The notes under the pieces: model-generated
What the model was told of the DNA's origin: nothing
Database searches by the model: none
What the model saw: the letters and a program-made list of their open reading frames with translations, nothing else
Program-made: the position numbers and the translations under genes
In this document: positions 53,690 to 62,510 of the stretch, in pieces
Layout of the letters: every line of letters begins with the position of its first letter
How positions within the stretch are numbered: position 1 is the first letter of the stretch
Assembly (NCBI RefSeq): GCF_041200175.1
Contig: NZ_CP165727.1
Location: forward strand, 1,674,001-1,738,000
Source of the DNA: Streptomyces sp. R33
Lineage (GTDB): Bacteria > Actinomycetota > Actinomycetes > Streptomycetales > Streptomycetaceae
Direction: 5' to 3'
Length of the DNA stretch: 64,000 nt

Positions 53690-54735
53690 GAGTCGGAGCC
53701 GTCCAGAAAGGACCGGCCGGACGGGTCCTTCTCGTACGCGTTGTAGACCTTCGGCAGCGGCCGGTCGTCGCGGATCGCCCGGAACAAGGCCTCGGCTTGA
53801 TCCTCGACCATCGTGTAACGGCCCCGCTGATCGGGGTGCTCCACGCTCGGAACGGTCAGGATCTGCGTGGCGCTCGCCGGGATCGTCCGCGCGCTGTTCA
53901 CCAGCCGGTAGAGCTCGTCCAGCGAGTCGAGGCCGGGGTCTGCCACCAGCGAGGACGTCGCCGCGTCCAGCAGCGGATACAGCTTGGTGGGGTTGGTCAG
54001 CACGCCGTCGCTCTGTGCTTTCTTCAACAACTGCCGAATGAACTGCTTCTGCCGCTCCACCCGTTGGAGGTCGCTGCCATCCCCGACTCCCACCCTCGTG
54101 CGTACGAACACGAGTGCCCGTTGTCCGCGCAGCAGCTGCCTGCCGGGCTGGAGCGTGATGTTGTACTCAGGCTCACGGATCTTCTCGGACACGTTCACCT
54201 CCACGCCCCCAACAGCGTCGACGACCCTTTTGAAGCCGGAGAAGTCGACGACGAGATGGTGGTCGACCGGGATGCCGGAGAGGTCCTCGAAGGTACGGAC
54301 CGCACAGGCGGCCCTGCCAAACTGGAAGGCCCAGTTGAACGGGGCGTGCTGGGCAGTGCTGCGGGAGCCGTCCGGCTGCAGGCAGCTGGGGATGTCCACC
54401 ATCAGGTCGCGCGGCATGCTGACCACGGAAGCCCGGCTTCGGTCCGCGGAGAGGTGGATCAGCATGGCGGTGTCGGAGCGTTCGCTGCCCCAGTTCGCTT
54501 CCTTGTCCGAGCCGAGCACCAGGATGTTCTGGGCCTTGCCGGGCGCGGGGCGGGGCCGCTTGCCGTGGTCGGCGGCGAGGGCCCGGGCCGCGGCCTTGTC
54601 GGTGCGGATGTTGCCGTCAAGCCGCTGGTAGAGCAGCCAGCCGGCACCCGCCGTCACCGCGAACAGCAGGACGGCGCCGATACCGAGCCGTCTCAGGACC
54701 TTGCGACTGCGCCACCAGCTCTCAGGTACCGGCAT
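53686..54735 (-). CDS. LytR-CpsA-Psr (LCP) family glycopolymer ligase
   Basis: A 349-residue membrane-anchored enzyme that transfers undecaprenyl-linked glycopolymers to peptidoglycan. One N-terminal helix (LGIGAVLLFAVTAGAGWLLYQ) and an outer LCP domain with NILVLGSDKEANWGSERSDTAMLIHLSADRSRASVVSMPRDLMVDIPSC, SGIPVDHHLVVDFSGFKRVVDAVGGVEV, and the Arg pair in VFVRTRVG...DGSDLQRVERQKQFI are all intact. GGAAGG lies eight bases before the ATG at 54735. It overlaps the upstream GT by 14 bases. Its presence argues that the product is wall-linked. Confidence 0.95.
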   Translation of the reverse strand: MPVPESWWRSRKVLRRLGIGAVLLFAVTAGAGWLLYQRLDGNIRTDKAAARALAADHGKRPRPAPGKAQNILVLGSDKEANWGSERSDTAMLIHLSADRSRASVVSMPRDLMVDIPSCLQPDGSRSTAQHAPFNWAFQFGRAACAVRTFEDLSGIPVDHHLVVDFSGFKRVVDAVGGVEVNVSEKIREPEYNITLQPGRQLLRGQRALVFVRTRVGVGDGSDLQRVERQKQFIRQLLKKAQSDGVLTNPTKLYPLLDAATSSLVADPGLDSLDELYRLVNSARTIPASATQILTVPSVEHPDQRGRYTMVEDQAEALFRAIRDDRPLPKVYNAYEKDPSGRSFLDGSDS

Positions 54736-55846
54736 GGATCAGGCCTTCCACCCCGTCGGCAAATCGCTGTGCCATTGACTCGACCGTGTACAGCTCGGCA
54801 TCCGTCCGGCAGGCGGAAAGCAGTCTGTCGTAGAGGGCGGGCCGGGTGAGCAGATCCGTGACGGCCGCGCTGTACGCGTCCAGGCCGCCATCCACGACGA
54901 GGGCATTGCGACCGTGCTGCAGGTACTCGAACTCGGGCCCGTGCGCGGCGTGGGTGGTGGTGACCAGGGGCGTGTCCAGCGCGAAGGAGTCAACCGCAGC
55001 CAGCCCCACCGCGCCGGGCACCAGCAGGACGTCGGCGACAGCGCCGAGCCGGGCCTTCTCCTCAGCAGTGGCCGTCCCCACGTACACGACGGGACCGCCC
55101 ACACGCTGGACTTCCTCCACCAGGTGGCGCTGCGCCCCGTCGCCCGCGACCAGCAGCCTGAAGCCGGGCAGCAGTTGGGCAACCCGGCCGGCCGCCGCCA
55201 GCAGGAACGGGATACGTTTGGCGGCGTCGAGGCCGCCGACGTACAGGGCGGTGCGGCCGGGGCGCAGCGCGTACGACTGCCGCAGGGCGGAGAGTTCGGT
55301 GGCGGGGATACGGGAACGGGCTGCGACCAGAGCCCTGGTGTCCACAGTGTTGCGGACCGTCGTGACCCGCTGTTCGGGGAAGCCCTCGGCGATGACGTGC
55401 CGGGCGCCCTTCTCCGTATAGGCGAAGAACCAGCGGGCCCGCTGGGTCAGAGCGCGCTTGGCTGCGCGCAGCGGGGCCGGGTCGCTGCGCGTGTAGGTCC
55501 CGCCGTGGCCCCACAGCCCGACGGGTGAGCCGCCACGGCTCAGCAGTGCGCGGTAGTTCTCCAGGCTGTGCAGGGACTGGCCGAGGACCAGGGCGTCGCA
55601 GTCGCGGGCAAGGGAGCCCAGGCCCCGCCAGACGAGATGGCGGCCGGCGAGGCGGAAGGTGCGCTGCGGCAGTAGGACCGTTCCGGCAAGGGCGCAGGCG
55701 TCGGCGCGCCGGATGTCCTTACCCCAGGGTCGGCCGTGGGCGATGGTCAGCTCGATGTCTCGGCGGGCGAGTTCGCGGGTCAGGCGTTCGTAGAACGCGA
55801 GGCGGTAGCCCGGCACGTACTGCTGGACGACGACGGCTCTTCTCAC
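54722..55846 (-). CDS. Glycosyltransferase family 4
   Basis: A 374-residue GT-B protein. AVVVQQYVPGYRLAFYERLTRELARRDIELTIAHG is the acceptor-side start; GLWGHGGTYTRSD and WFFAYTEKGARHVIAEGFPEQRVTTVRNTVDT form the middle; ALYVGGLDAAKRIPFLLAAAGRVAQLLPGFRLLVAGDGAQ and the GAVGLAAVDSFALDTPLVTTTHAAHGPE nucleotide-binding end close it. GTG 55846 overlaps the FkbM stop (GTGA). Confidence 0.92.
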   Translation of the reverse strand: MRRAVVVQQYVPGYRLAFYERLTRELARRDIELTIAHGRPWGKDIRRADACALAGTVLLPQRTFRLAGRHLVWRGLGSLARDCDALVLGQSLHSLENYRALLSRGGSPVGLWGHGGTYTRSDPAPLRAAKRALTQRARWFFAYTEKGARHVIAEGFPEQRVTTVRNTVDTRALVAARSRIPATELSALRQSYALRPGRTALYVGGLDAAKRIPFLLAAAGRVAQLLPGFRLLVAGDGAQRHLVEEVQRVGGPVVYVGTATAEEKARLGAVADVLLVPGAVGLAAVDSFALDTPLVTTTHAAHGPEFEYLQHGRNALVVDGGLDAYSAAVTDLLTRPALYDRLLSACRTDAELYTVESMAQRFADGVEGLIHAGT

Positions 55847-56619
55847 CGGGCCGCCCGCGCCACCTGAGTCGGCATGCGCCCGTCCTTGGGGGCGGTGTCC
55901 GCGCGGAAGAGCACCAAGTCGCACTGGAGCATCTGGCCGGTGCACGGGTCGGTGAACCCGGGCACGACGGACATCAGGGTGAGGCCCAACTCGCCCTGGG
56001 TGAGGGCGAGGGCGTCGTCGAAGAGCAGGCCGTCCCGGTACAGGGGCACGAAGGACGTCTCGGTCTGGATGCCGGCGCACTCGCTCGCGTACCGACCGGC
56101 GCCGCGCAGCACATGCGCCTCGTACCCCTGCACGTCCATCTTGAGGAACACCCGCTCGCCCGGGGCGACGATCTGCTCCCACAGTTCGTCGAGGCGGCGG
56201 ATCTCGGCGGTCTGTCGGCTCAGGTAGGCGGCGTGCGGGGCGGCCGCTCGGTGGCGTTCGAGCATGGGAAGGACGGAGCTGCTCGCACCCGCGTTGCCCG
56301 AGACGTTCATGACAACGGTGCCGGAGTGGTCGCCGAGCGCGTACGGCAGGACCGTCCAGGCCGGGTCGGACGCCGCCCTGCGCTGGAGCTCCGTGCGCGG
56401 GCCGGTGAGCGGCTCGAAGGAGACGATACGGCCGCGGTAGCCGGAGTGGCGGAGCATCGTGCCGTAGCCGCCGGCGTGTGCACCCGCGTCAATGACGAGG
56501 CCGACATCGAACTTTCGGAGCAACTGCACGAGTTGCCGACCGCTCCAGCTTGCCGGATAGCGGGCGATGTCGATGCCGAGGCGCTGCATGGCGCTGCGCG
56601 CACGGTGAAGGAGGGTCAC
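55843..56619 (-). CDS. FkbM-family methyltransferase
   Basis: A 258-residue SAM-dependent O-methyltransferase. The SAM loop is VGLVIDAGAHAGGYGTMLRHSGYRGRIVSFEPLTG; the FkbM hallmark FLKMDVQGYEAHVLRGAG and a metal-type acidic cluster follow. In polysaccharide loci such proteins methylate a sugar hydroxyl. GTG 56619 has AAGGAG eight bases upstream; GTGA overlaps on both sides. Confidence 0.93.
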   Translation of the reverse strand: MTLLHRARSAMQRLGIDIARYPASWSGRQLVQLLRKFDVGLVIDAGAHAGGYGTMLRHSGYRGRIVSFEPLTGPRTELQRRAASDPAWTVLPYALGDHSGTVVMNVSGNAGASSSVLPMLERHRAAAPHAAYLSRQTAEIRRLDELWEQIVAPGERVFLKMDVQGYEAHVLRGAGRYASECAGIQTETSFVPLYRDGLLFDDALALTQGELGLTLMSVVPGFTDPCTGQMLQCDLVLFRADTAPKDGRMPTQVARAAR

Positions 56620-57419
56620 TGTCGTGCTCCTTTGTATGCTGCCCAGAGGAAACGGGGATGCCCCCACAACACCCGGCGCCACAGCCGGCGCGGTTCGCTG
56701 CAGAGGCGGAAGAGCCATTCCAGGCCGTGTCGCTGCATCCACAGCGGGGCCTGCGGCTTGTTGCCGGAGACAAAGTCGAAGGCGGCGCCGACGGCGGCGA
56801 ACACCGCGGGGTGCGCGGCGGCGAGCCGGGCGGCCTCGTAGTCCTGTTTGGGAGTGCCGAGGCCGAGCCAGACGATCTGGGCGCCGCTCGCGCGGATCCG
56901 GTCGAGCTGCGACTGCCGTTCCCCGTCGGTCGGTTCGCGGAACGGCGGCGACTCGGCGGCTACGATCAGGGCGCGCGGGAAGCGGGCGAGCAGCTCGGCG
57001 CCCAGCTGTTCCAGTACCGCCGGGGTGGAGCCGAGGAGGTAGTGGCGCAGGCCCACATCCTGTCCGGTTTGGAAGACGTCCAGGAAGAGGTCGGGGCCGT
57101 ACACCCGCATCGGCGGCAAGGAGCGGCTCCGGTGGACGATGCGGTTGGCCCACACCACCCCTTGTCCGTCGGGGAGGTTGAGCGTCGCGGTCCGCAGCAC
57201 CTGACCCAGTCGCGGGTCCCGGTCGGCGAGGGCGAGGGTGTACGCGTTGCAGAGGTGGACGTCGGCCGCCACACCCTCGGTTGCGAGCCGGACGACCGCG
57301 GCGGCCGCGGCGGCCGGAGTCGCAGCGGCCACAGGAACCCCGGCGCACAGGACGGTGGTCAGGCCGGTGGACACGTCCGTGCGCGTTGTGGCCGGCAGCC
57401 GCACGTCCCTGCCCGTCAC
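56616..57419 (-). CDS. WecG/TagA/CpsF-family N-acetylmannosaminyltransferase-type protein
   Basis: A 267-residue GT26 enzyme that adds the second sugar, usually ManNAc, to undecaprenyl-PP-GlcNAc. Motifs: TVLCAGVPVAAATP, VHLCNAYTLALADRDP, LNLPDGQGVVWANRIVHRS (the catalytic Asp-Gly region), MRVYGPDLFLDVFQ, LLGSTPAVLE, GLGTPKQDYEAAR and VGAAFDFVSGNKPQAPLWMQRHGLEWLFRL. All are typical. It sits next to the WecA-like initiator, as in teichoic-acid type pathways. GTG 57419, coupled by GTGA. Confidence 0.94.
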   Translation of the reverse strand: MTGRDVRLPATTRTDVSTGLTTVLCAGVPVAAATPAAAAAAVVRLATEGVAADVHLCNAYTLALADRDPRLGQVLRTATLNLPDGQGVVWANRIVHRSRSLPPMRVYGPDLFLDVFQTGQDVGLRHYLLGSTPAVLEQLGAELLARFPRALIVAAESPPFREPTDGERQSQLDRIRASGAQIVWLGLGTPKQDYEAARLAAAHPAVFAAVGAAFDFVSGNKPQAPLWMQRHGLEWLFRLCSEPRRLWRRVLWGHPRFLWAAYKGARQ

Positions 57420-58498
57420 CTGCTTGCCGTATCGATCGCCCTGGCAGCACGGGGTCTGCCAACGGTCCGGCGGCCCCGGCGCCTGGGCCGGCCAACCCGG
57501 CCGGCCTCGTACACCGGCACCCTGAGCAGTCCGCCGAGGGCCAGAAGCGCGGCGACCGCCACCGGCAGTACGACGGAGGGCGGCAGCCAGGCGTGGTGGA
57601 TCAGCAGCCCGATGACCGTCCCGACGAACGCGGTGACGCCCAGTATCACGGCCGTTCCCTGCACCGTCAGCCCGAGCCGCTGGAGCCGGTGCGCGATGTG
57701 GTCGGTGCCGCCGAGTAGCAGCCGGCGGCCGGCCCGGCGCCGGGAGACGAGGACGAGCGCGGTGTCGGCGGTGACGACGAGGGTGAAGGCGAGCACCGCG
57801 CCCATGGTGCGGGCCGGGGTGTCGCCGGTGTGCAGCAGTACAGCGGCGGAGGAGAGCACGAAACCGGTGAACAGGGAGCCGCAGTCGCCGAGGAAGATCC
57901 GGGCAGGATGCCAGTTGTGTAGCAGGAAGCCGGTGAGGGCGGCGGCCAGTACCCAGAGCAGCAGGGCGAGACCGGTACGGCCCTCGATGATCGCGCAGAT
58001 GGCGAGCCCCAGCGCGGTGACGGCAGCGACCGTCCCCATTGCTCCGTCGGAGTTGTCCAGCAAATTGAAAGCGTTGGTGACGAAGACGATCCACAACACG
58101 GCGAGGACCCCGGTCAGCAGCCCCAGTCCGCTGCCGTACGCGACGGCACCCGCGGCACCCGTCTCGACGACGAGTCGCGCCCGGGGCCCCAGCGGCCGCA
58201 GGTCGTCGAGCAGTCCGAGCATGGCGACGGCCGCTGCGACCGCGAGCAGCGTGCCGACCTCGGGGCCCAGCGGCGCCCGCCCGGTCCACAGTCCCGAGGT
58301 GGCCGCGGCGAGGGTTCCCGCGACCACCGCGACCCCGCCCAGATGGGGGGTGGGGCGGGTGTGCGCCTTGTGGGCTCCGGGCCGGTCCAGGAGACCGGCA
58401 CAGGCGTGTCGCCACCGCAGCGCGAGGGCACGTAGGAGTTCGGTCAGCACGGCGGTGAGCAGCAGGGCAGCCGCTGCGACCGCAAGCGCGTAGGGCAC
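57416..58498 (-). CDS. WecA/MraY-like undecaprenyl-phosphate sugar-phosphate transferase
   Basis: A 360-residue integral membrane enzyme of the PNPT superfamily that starts the lipid-linked unit by moving GlcNAc-1-P (or similar) to undecaprenyl phosphate. Motifs: GAHKAHTRPTPHLGGVAVVAG (PxP/HxxGG), MLGLLDDLRPLGP (Asp-Asp), VTNAFNLLDNSDGAMG (the NLLDNxDG form replacing NxxDGxDG), RIFLGDCGSLFTGF, and GGTDHIAHRLQRLG (HIxHRL). Eleven helices are apparent. GTG 58498 has GAGAGGACC upstream. First gene of the leftward run after the epimerase gene. Confidence 0.93.
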   Translation of the reverse strand: MPYALAVAAAALLLTAVLTELLRALALRWRHACAGLLDRPGAHKAHTRPTPHLGGVAVVAGTLAAATSGLWTGRAPLGPEVGTLLAVAAAVAMLGLLDDLRPLGPRARLVVETGAAGAVAYGSGLGLLTGVLAVLWIVFVTNAFNLLDNSDGAMGTVAAVTALGLAICAIIEGRTGLALLLWVLAAALTGFLLHNWHPARIFLGDCGSLFTGFVLSSAAVLLHTGDTPARTMGAVLAFTLVVTADTALVLVSRRRAGRRLLLGGTDHIAHRLQRLGLTVQGTAVILGVTAFVGTVIGLLIHHAWLPPSVVLPVAVAALLALGGLLRVPVYEAGRVGRPRRRGRRTVGRPRAARAIDTASR

Positions 58499-58521
58499 GG
58501 TGAAGGTCCTCTCAGAGCAGG

Positions 58522-59511
58522 TCAGGCCGGCAGCGGCACGCGCTCGGCACGCGCCTCGGCGATGGTCGCGTCGAGGATGTCGTCGAGGGTGCGCTGCGGC
58601 CGCCAGCCGGTGAGGGTGCGGATGCGTGCGGTGTCGGGCAGCCGGCGCTCCATGTCCTCGAAACCCTCGCCGTACGCCTGGTGGTAGGGGACCAGCCGGA
58701 TGTCCGAGTTGCTGGCGCTGCGTGCGACGACGCGGGCGGCCAGCCCGGCGATGGTGGTCTCATCGTTCGTACCGATGTTGAAGACCTTGCCGACCGCGTC
58801 CGGGTGGGCAAGCAGCCGCAGCAGCGCGTCGACGACATCGGCGACGTGCGCGAAACAGCGCCGCTGCGTGCCGTCGCCGTGCACGGTGAGCGGTTCCCCC
58901 TCGACGGCCTGGCGCACCAACCGGGGCACGACCATCCCGTACGCGGGGCTCTGCCGCGGTCCGACCGTGTTGAACAGCCGTACCACGATGGTGGGCAGGC
59001 CCAGTTCGCGGTGGTAGGCGAAGGCGAGGATCTCATCGACGGCCTTGGCGGTGGAGTACGACCAGCGCGCCACGCTCGTGCTGCCGAGGATCCGGTCGGA
59101 GCCCTCGGCGAGTGGTCCCGAGGAGTTCTTGCCGTAGATCTCCGAGGTGGAGGCGACGAGCACTTTGCGGCGGTAGCGGTGGGCCGCCTCGATGACGGTC
59201 TCGGTACCGCGGAGGTTGGTGGTGAAGGACTGGAGAGGTCGCTCCACGATCAGCCGGACGCCGACGGCGGCGGCCAGATGGATCACCGTGTCGCACCGGC
59301 GGACCCATTCGTCCACGAGCAGCTGGTCGAGTACGGAGCCGTGGACGAATCGGAAGCGTGGATTCCGTCGGGCCTCTTCCAGGTTCCTCTCGCTTCCGGT
59401 GGCGAGGTTGTCGAGCACGACGACCGCATGGCCCTGCGAGAGCAGGGCGTCGGTGAGATGTGAGCCGATGAAGCCGGCACCGCCAGTGATCAAGTACGTC
59501 GAGGGATTCAT
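58522..59511 (-). CDS. NAD-dependent sugar epimerase/dehydratase
   Basis: A 329-residue extended SDR. Cofactor loop STYLITGGAGFIGSHLTDALL, VVLDNLATGSERN, LAAAVGVRLIVERPLQS, STSEIYGKN, and YSTAKAVDEILA (Tyr-x3-Lys) show an active nucleotide-sugar enzyme. The pattern VRLIVERP with GKN after SEIYG is common in UDP-glucuronate decarboxylase-like and epimerase-like members, so a role with the UDP-uronic acid made by the neighbour is likely. ATG 59511 (MNPSTYLITG) is taken. It lies 23 bases before the WecA-like gene. Confidence 0.92.
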   Translation of the reverse strand: MNPSTYLITGGAGFIGSHLTDALLSQGHAVVVLDNLATGSERNLEEARRNPRFRFVHGSVLDQLLVDEWVRRCDTVIHLAAAVGVRLIVERPLQSFTTNLRGTETVIEAAHRYRRKVLVASTSEIYGKNSSGPLAEGSDRILGSTSVARWSYSTAKAVDEILAFAYHRELGLPTIVVRLFNTVGPRQSPAYGMVVPRLVRQAVEGEPLTVHGDGTQRRCFAHVADVVDALLRLLAHPDAVGKVFNIGTNDETTIAGLAARVVARSASNSDIRLVPYHQAYGEGFEDMERRLPDTARIRTLTGWRPQRTLDDILDATIAEARAERVPLPA

Positions 59512-59647
59512 ATGCCGCCTGTTCGGTTGCGGTATCCGAGTGATGCGGAACGGCATCCGTTATATGCCGCTGACAAAATAGCCCGTCTTGTCACAATCTG
59601 TAACGAACAACACGGCTCACATCGCACGTAGATCGGAGAAACGTCAG
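59512..59647. promoter_or_regulatory. Divergent promoter of epimerase and UDP-sugar dehydrogenase genes
   Basis: 136 bases of AT-richer DNA. CGGCAT at 59551-59556 and ATGCCG at 59564-59569 form a 6-bp inverted repeat around CCGTTAT, with TTATAT overlapping it as a possible -10 box. CTTGTCACAATCTGTAACGAACAA follows near 59588. A shared regulator for both directions is plausible. Confidence 0.5.
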
Positions 59648-60928
59648 ATGGGACCAGCAGGGACCTCAGTACGACGGAACGTTCTGGTAGTTGGACTGGG
59701 ATACGTGGGGCTGCCGCTGGCGGTGCGTGCTGCGGAGGCGGGCTTCCGCGTCACCGGCCTGGACACCGACGAGCACCGCGTCAAGCGGCTGGAGGCCGCC
59801 GACTCGTATATCGAGGACATCCCGGACGAACGACTACTGCCACTGCTCGATTCCGGGCGGCTGAGGGTCAGCACCGACTACGCCGACGCGGGCACCTTCG
59901 ACGTCTGCGTGATCACCGTGCCCACTCCCCTGCGCGACGGCGCCCCGGACCTGCGGTGCGTCGAAAGCGCGGGGCGGTCGGTCGCCCCGCTCATGCGTCC
60001 GGGTGCGGTCGTGGTGCTGGAGTCGACGACGTACCCCGGCACCACCGAGGAGATCCTGCTGCCGATCCTGGAGGTGGGCAGCGGGCTGCGGGCCGGCGAC
60101 GGATTCCGGCTCGGTTACAGCCCGGAACGCATCGACCCGGGCAACGCCCGTTGGCAGCTGGAGAACACTCCCAAGGTCGTCTCCGGCATCGACGACGCCT
60201 CCCTCGAAGCCGTCACGGAGTTCTACGACCGGATCGTGACCCGGACCGTGCCGGTCTCCTCCCCGCGCACCGCCGAGCTGACCAAGCTGCTGGAGAACAC
60301 CTTCCGGCAGGTGAACATCGCGCTCGTCAACGAACTCGCGATGTGCGCCCGGCCCCTCGGCGTCGACATCTGGGAAGCGGTGGACGCGGCCGCCACCAAG
60401 CCGTTCGGCTTCATGCCCTTCACGCCCGGACCCGGGGTGGGCGGTCACTGCCTGCCGGTGGACCCCTCGTACCTCTCCTGGCAGGTACGGCAGAAGCTCC
60501 AGCACGATGTGCGCTTCGTTTCGCTCGCCCACGAGATCAACGAACGCATGCCCGAGTACGTGGTGGGGCGCATCGAAGGCGGTCTCGCCAGGCTTGGCCG
60601 ACCGCTGGCCGAGGCACGGGTGCTGGTGCTCGGGCTCGCGTACAAGAAGAACACCGGGGATGTACGGGAGTCCCCCGCCGCCACCGTCGCCGAGCTGCTG
60701 ATGGCGCGCGGCGCGCGCGTCCGGGCCGTGGAGCCGTACGCCGATGCCCAGTTGCTGCCGCCCGGGGTGCTGTGCGTCGAGCTGACCGAGGCGGAGATCG
60801 CGACTACAGACGCAGTCGCTGTCCTGACCGACCACGACTGCCTCGACTACGGTCTGGTGGAACGCCATGCGTCGTACGTCTTCGACGCCCGCAACCGCTG
60901 CCGGGGAGACCGGATCGACCGCCTGTAG
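59648..60928 (+). CDS. UDP-glucose / UDP-N-acetylhexosamine 6-dehydrogenase
   Basis: A 426-residue NAD-dependent enzyme that oxidises C6 twice to make a UDP-uronic acid. Motifs: VLVVGLGYVGLPLAVRAAEAGF (Rossmann), ESTTYPGTTEE, GYSPERIDPGN, the active-site Cys in PGPGVGGHCLPVDPSYLSW, and VLVLGLAYKKNTGDVRESPA. The GGHCLPVDP and SPERIDPGN wording favours the UDP-N-acetyl-mannosamine/glucosamine dehydrogenase (WecC/WbpA) branch over UDP-glucose dehydrogenase. CGGAGAAA lies seven bases before the ATG at 59648. Confidence 0.94.
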   Translation: MGPAGTSVRRNVLVVGLGYVGLPLAVRAAEAGFRVTGLDTDEHRVKRLEAADSYIEDIPDERLLPLLDSGRLRVSTDYADAGTFDVCVITVPTPLRDGAPDLRCVESAGRSVAPLMRPGAVVVLESTTYPGTTEEILLPILEVGSGLRAGDGFRLGYSPERIDPGNARWQLENTPKVVSGIDDASLEAVTEFYDRIVTRTVPVSSPRTAELTKLLENTFRQVNIALVNELAMCARPLGVDIWEAVDAAATKPFGFMPFTPGPGVGGHCLPVDPSYLSWQVRQKLQHDVRFVSLAHEINERMPEYVVGRIEGGLARLGRPLAEARVLVLGLAYKKNTGDVRESPAATVAELLMARGARVRAVEPYADAQLLPPGVLCVELTEAEIATTDAVAVLTDHDCLDYGLVERHASYVFDARNRCRGDRIDRL

Positions 60929-61268
60929 CCGCACGGTGCCACGGTCAGGGCTGCCCACGACACAGATCACCGCGCGCACCGGGCTTCCAGAGCGGGCATG
61001 ACCACCCGTCCCCGCCAAGGTCCCGTTGTCTCTCACCTGGCGGGCTCGGGCAGCCTTGGGGCCTTCTACTTTGTGCCGACACGGAACGTCCCCGCCCACC
61101 GCCTGGAAGGGGTGTTCATGGCCTCCCCCGGTTCCCTCAAGCGCATCGTCACCGCCAGCCTCGTCGGCACCACTCTGTCCTTCGCGCGAAGGTCCACCAA
61201 ACCGTTTCCGAGGCGGACCAGCCGGGGCCGCGCCGCCTGCCCGGCTACGCCGCCTCGGCGAACGCGGC
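60929..61268. other. Spacer with a small transporter remnant
   Basis: No complete gene. An ATG at 61118 with GGAAGGGG five bases upstream opens MASPGSLKRIVTASLVGTTL, which is the usual N-terminus of MHS-type major-facilitator transporters (LKRIVTASLVGTTIEWYDF). The similarity ends at about 61180 and the frame continues as noise into the phosphatase gene. It is probably what remains after a deletion. Confidence 0.45.
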
Positions 61269-62510
61269 TCAGTCAAGGGTGGCGAGATGGTCGGCGTCGC
61301 CCCCGCGCCACTCGATGAGGAAGATGGTCGCGTCGTCGCTGGTGATGCCGCCTCGTTCCTGTTTCAGCGCATGGGAGAGCGCGCGCACCACCGGCCGTAC
61401 TCCGGTGTGGTCACGGACGACGCGGTTGGTCCACTCGATGAGTTGCTCCTCGCCGAACTGTTCCCCGCCGGCTTGGTGCTCCTCGATCAGGCCGTCGGTG
61501 AAACACAGCAACCGGTCTCCGGGTTGCAGCATCCGCTCGCTGACTTCCGGCTGCTCACCGCCGAAGCCGACCGGCAATGTGGTCGGGCTCTCCAGCCGGT
61601 CCACGACGGCGCGGTCACGGATCAGCAGCGGTGCCGGGTGACCTGCATTGACCCATTGCAGCCGACCCGTCGTGATGTTCAGACACATCATCTGCGCGGT
61701 GACGAAGTGTTCGTGGCCGAACTGCTCATTGATGGCCTGGTCCATGAACGCATACACCTGGGACAGACCGGTGTCGGCCCGTCGCGTGTGGCGATAGGCG
61801 CCGATGGCCACCGTCGCCATGGTCGCCGCGTCCAGGCCGTGGCCCATTGCATCGATCATGGCCACATGAAGGATGTCGTCGTTGAGGGCGTAGTCGAAAC
61901 TGTCCCCAGCCGCTTTGTACGCGGGCTCCAGGATTCCGGCCACCTCAACCTGCGGGACGGTCATCGACAGCGGGGGCAGCAGCGACCATTGGATCTCGGC
62001 GGCCACGCTCATCGGGGCGCGGCGGCGGGCCTGAAAGAACAGGTCGGTGTACGCATCCTTGGTGACGATCATGTCTGCGACCAGACCGGCGAGTCTGCGC
62101 AACAGCCGCCGGTCGTCGTCATCGACGCTGTCCAGCGTGAGGGCCATCACCCCGACCTGGTCACTGCCGTCCAGTAGCGGCAGATACATCCGCACACTGC
62201 CGTCCTGCGGCACCTCTACCGTTCTGCGGCTCAGGAACGACGCGCCCGCAGGAGAGCCCTCGACCGGTTCGGGGTCCCCGACCGTCAGCCGCCGGCCTGG
62301 CAGCGGCACCAGCAGCATCTGTTCGTAGTCCTGCAAGAGGATCGAGAGGTCCCGGCCGCCGACCCTGGCCACCTCTTCCGCAACGAGCGGGGCGATCAAC
62401 TGCGGCGGCATCTCGTGCGCCCGGTCCAGCAACACGCCCAGCAGCCGCTCGCCGAACCCCTCCGACCGGTCCACTCCGAACTCGCCCGACTTCCGCCCGC
62501 CTTCGGTCAT
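61269..62510 (-). CDS. PP2C-family (SpoIIE-type) phosphatase
   Basis: A 413-residue serine/threonine phosphatase. The first 170 residues form a GAF-like sensor (LSILLQDYEQMLLVPLPGRRL; VRMYLPLLDGSDQVGVMALTLDSV), then a short coiled linker and the PP2C catalytic domain: AAEIQWSLLPPLSM, GDSFDYALNDDILHVAMIDAMGHGLDAATMATVAI, VNAGHPAPLLIRD, LLCFTDGLIEEH and DDATIFLIEW. The GGDWYD motif is GDSFDY here, a variant common in streptomycetes. ATG 62510 is favoured over 62522 because the purine run GAAGGG is too close to the latter. It is a stand-alone gene; targets are probably anti-anti-sigma factors. Confidence 0.9.
   Translation of the reverse strand: MTEGGRKSGEFGVDRSEGFGERLLGVLLDRAHEMPPQLIAPLVAEEVARVGGRDLSILLQDYEQMLLVPLPGRRLTVGDPEPVEGSPAGASFLSRRTVEVPQDGSVRMYLPLLDGSDQVGVMALTLDSVDDDDRRLLRRLAGLVADMIVTKDAYTDLFFQARRRAPMSVAAEIQWSLLPPLSMTVPQVEVAGILEPAYKAAGDSFDYALNDDILHVAMIDAMGHGLDAATMATVAIGAYRHTRRADTGLSQVYAFMDQAINEQFGHEHFVTAQMMCLNITTGRLQWVNAGHPAPLLIRDRAVVDRLESPTTLPVGFGGEQPEVSERMLQPGDRLLCFTDGLIEEHQAGGEQFGEEQLIEWTNRVVRDHTGVRPVVRALSHALKQERGGITSDDATIFLIEWRGGDADHLATLD

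Noticed and set aside
59834..61276. Long leftward frame over the UDP-sugar dehydrogenase gene
   Set aside because: Pure antisense of a gene with all catalytic motifs; no domain recognised.
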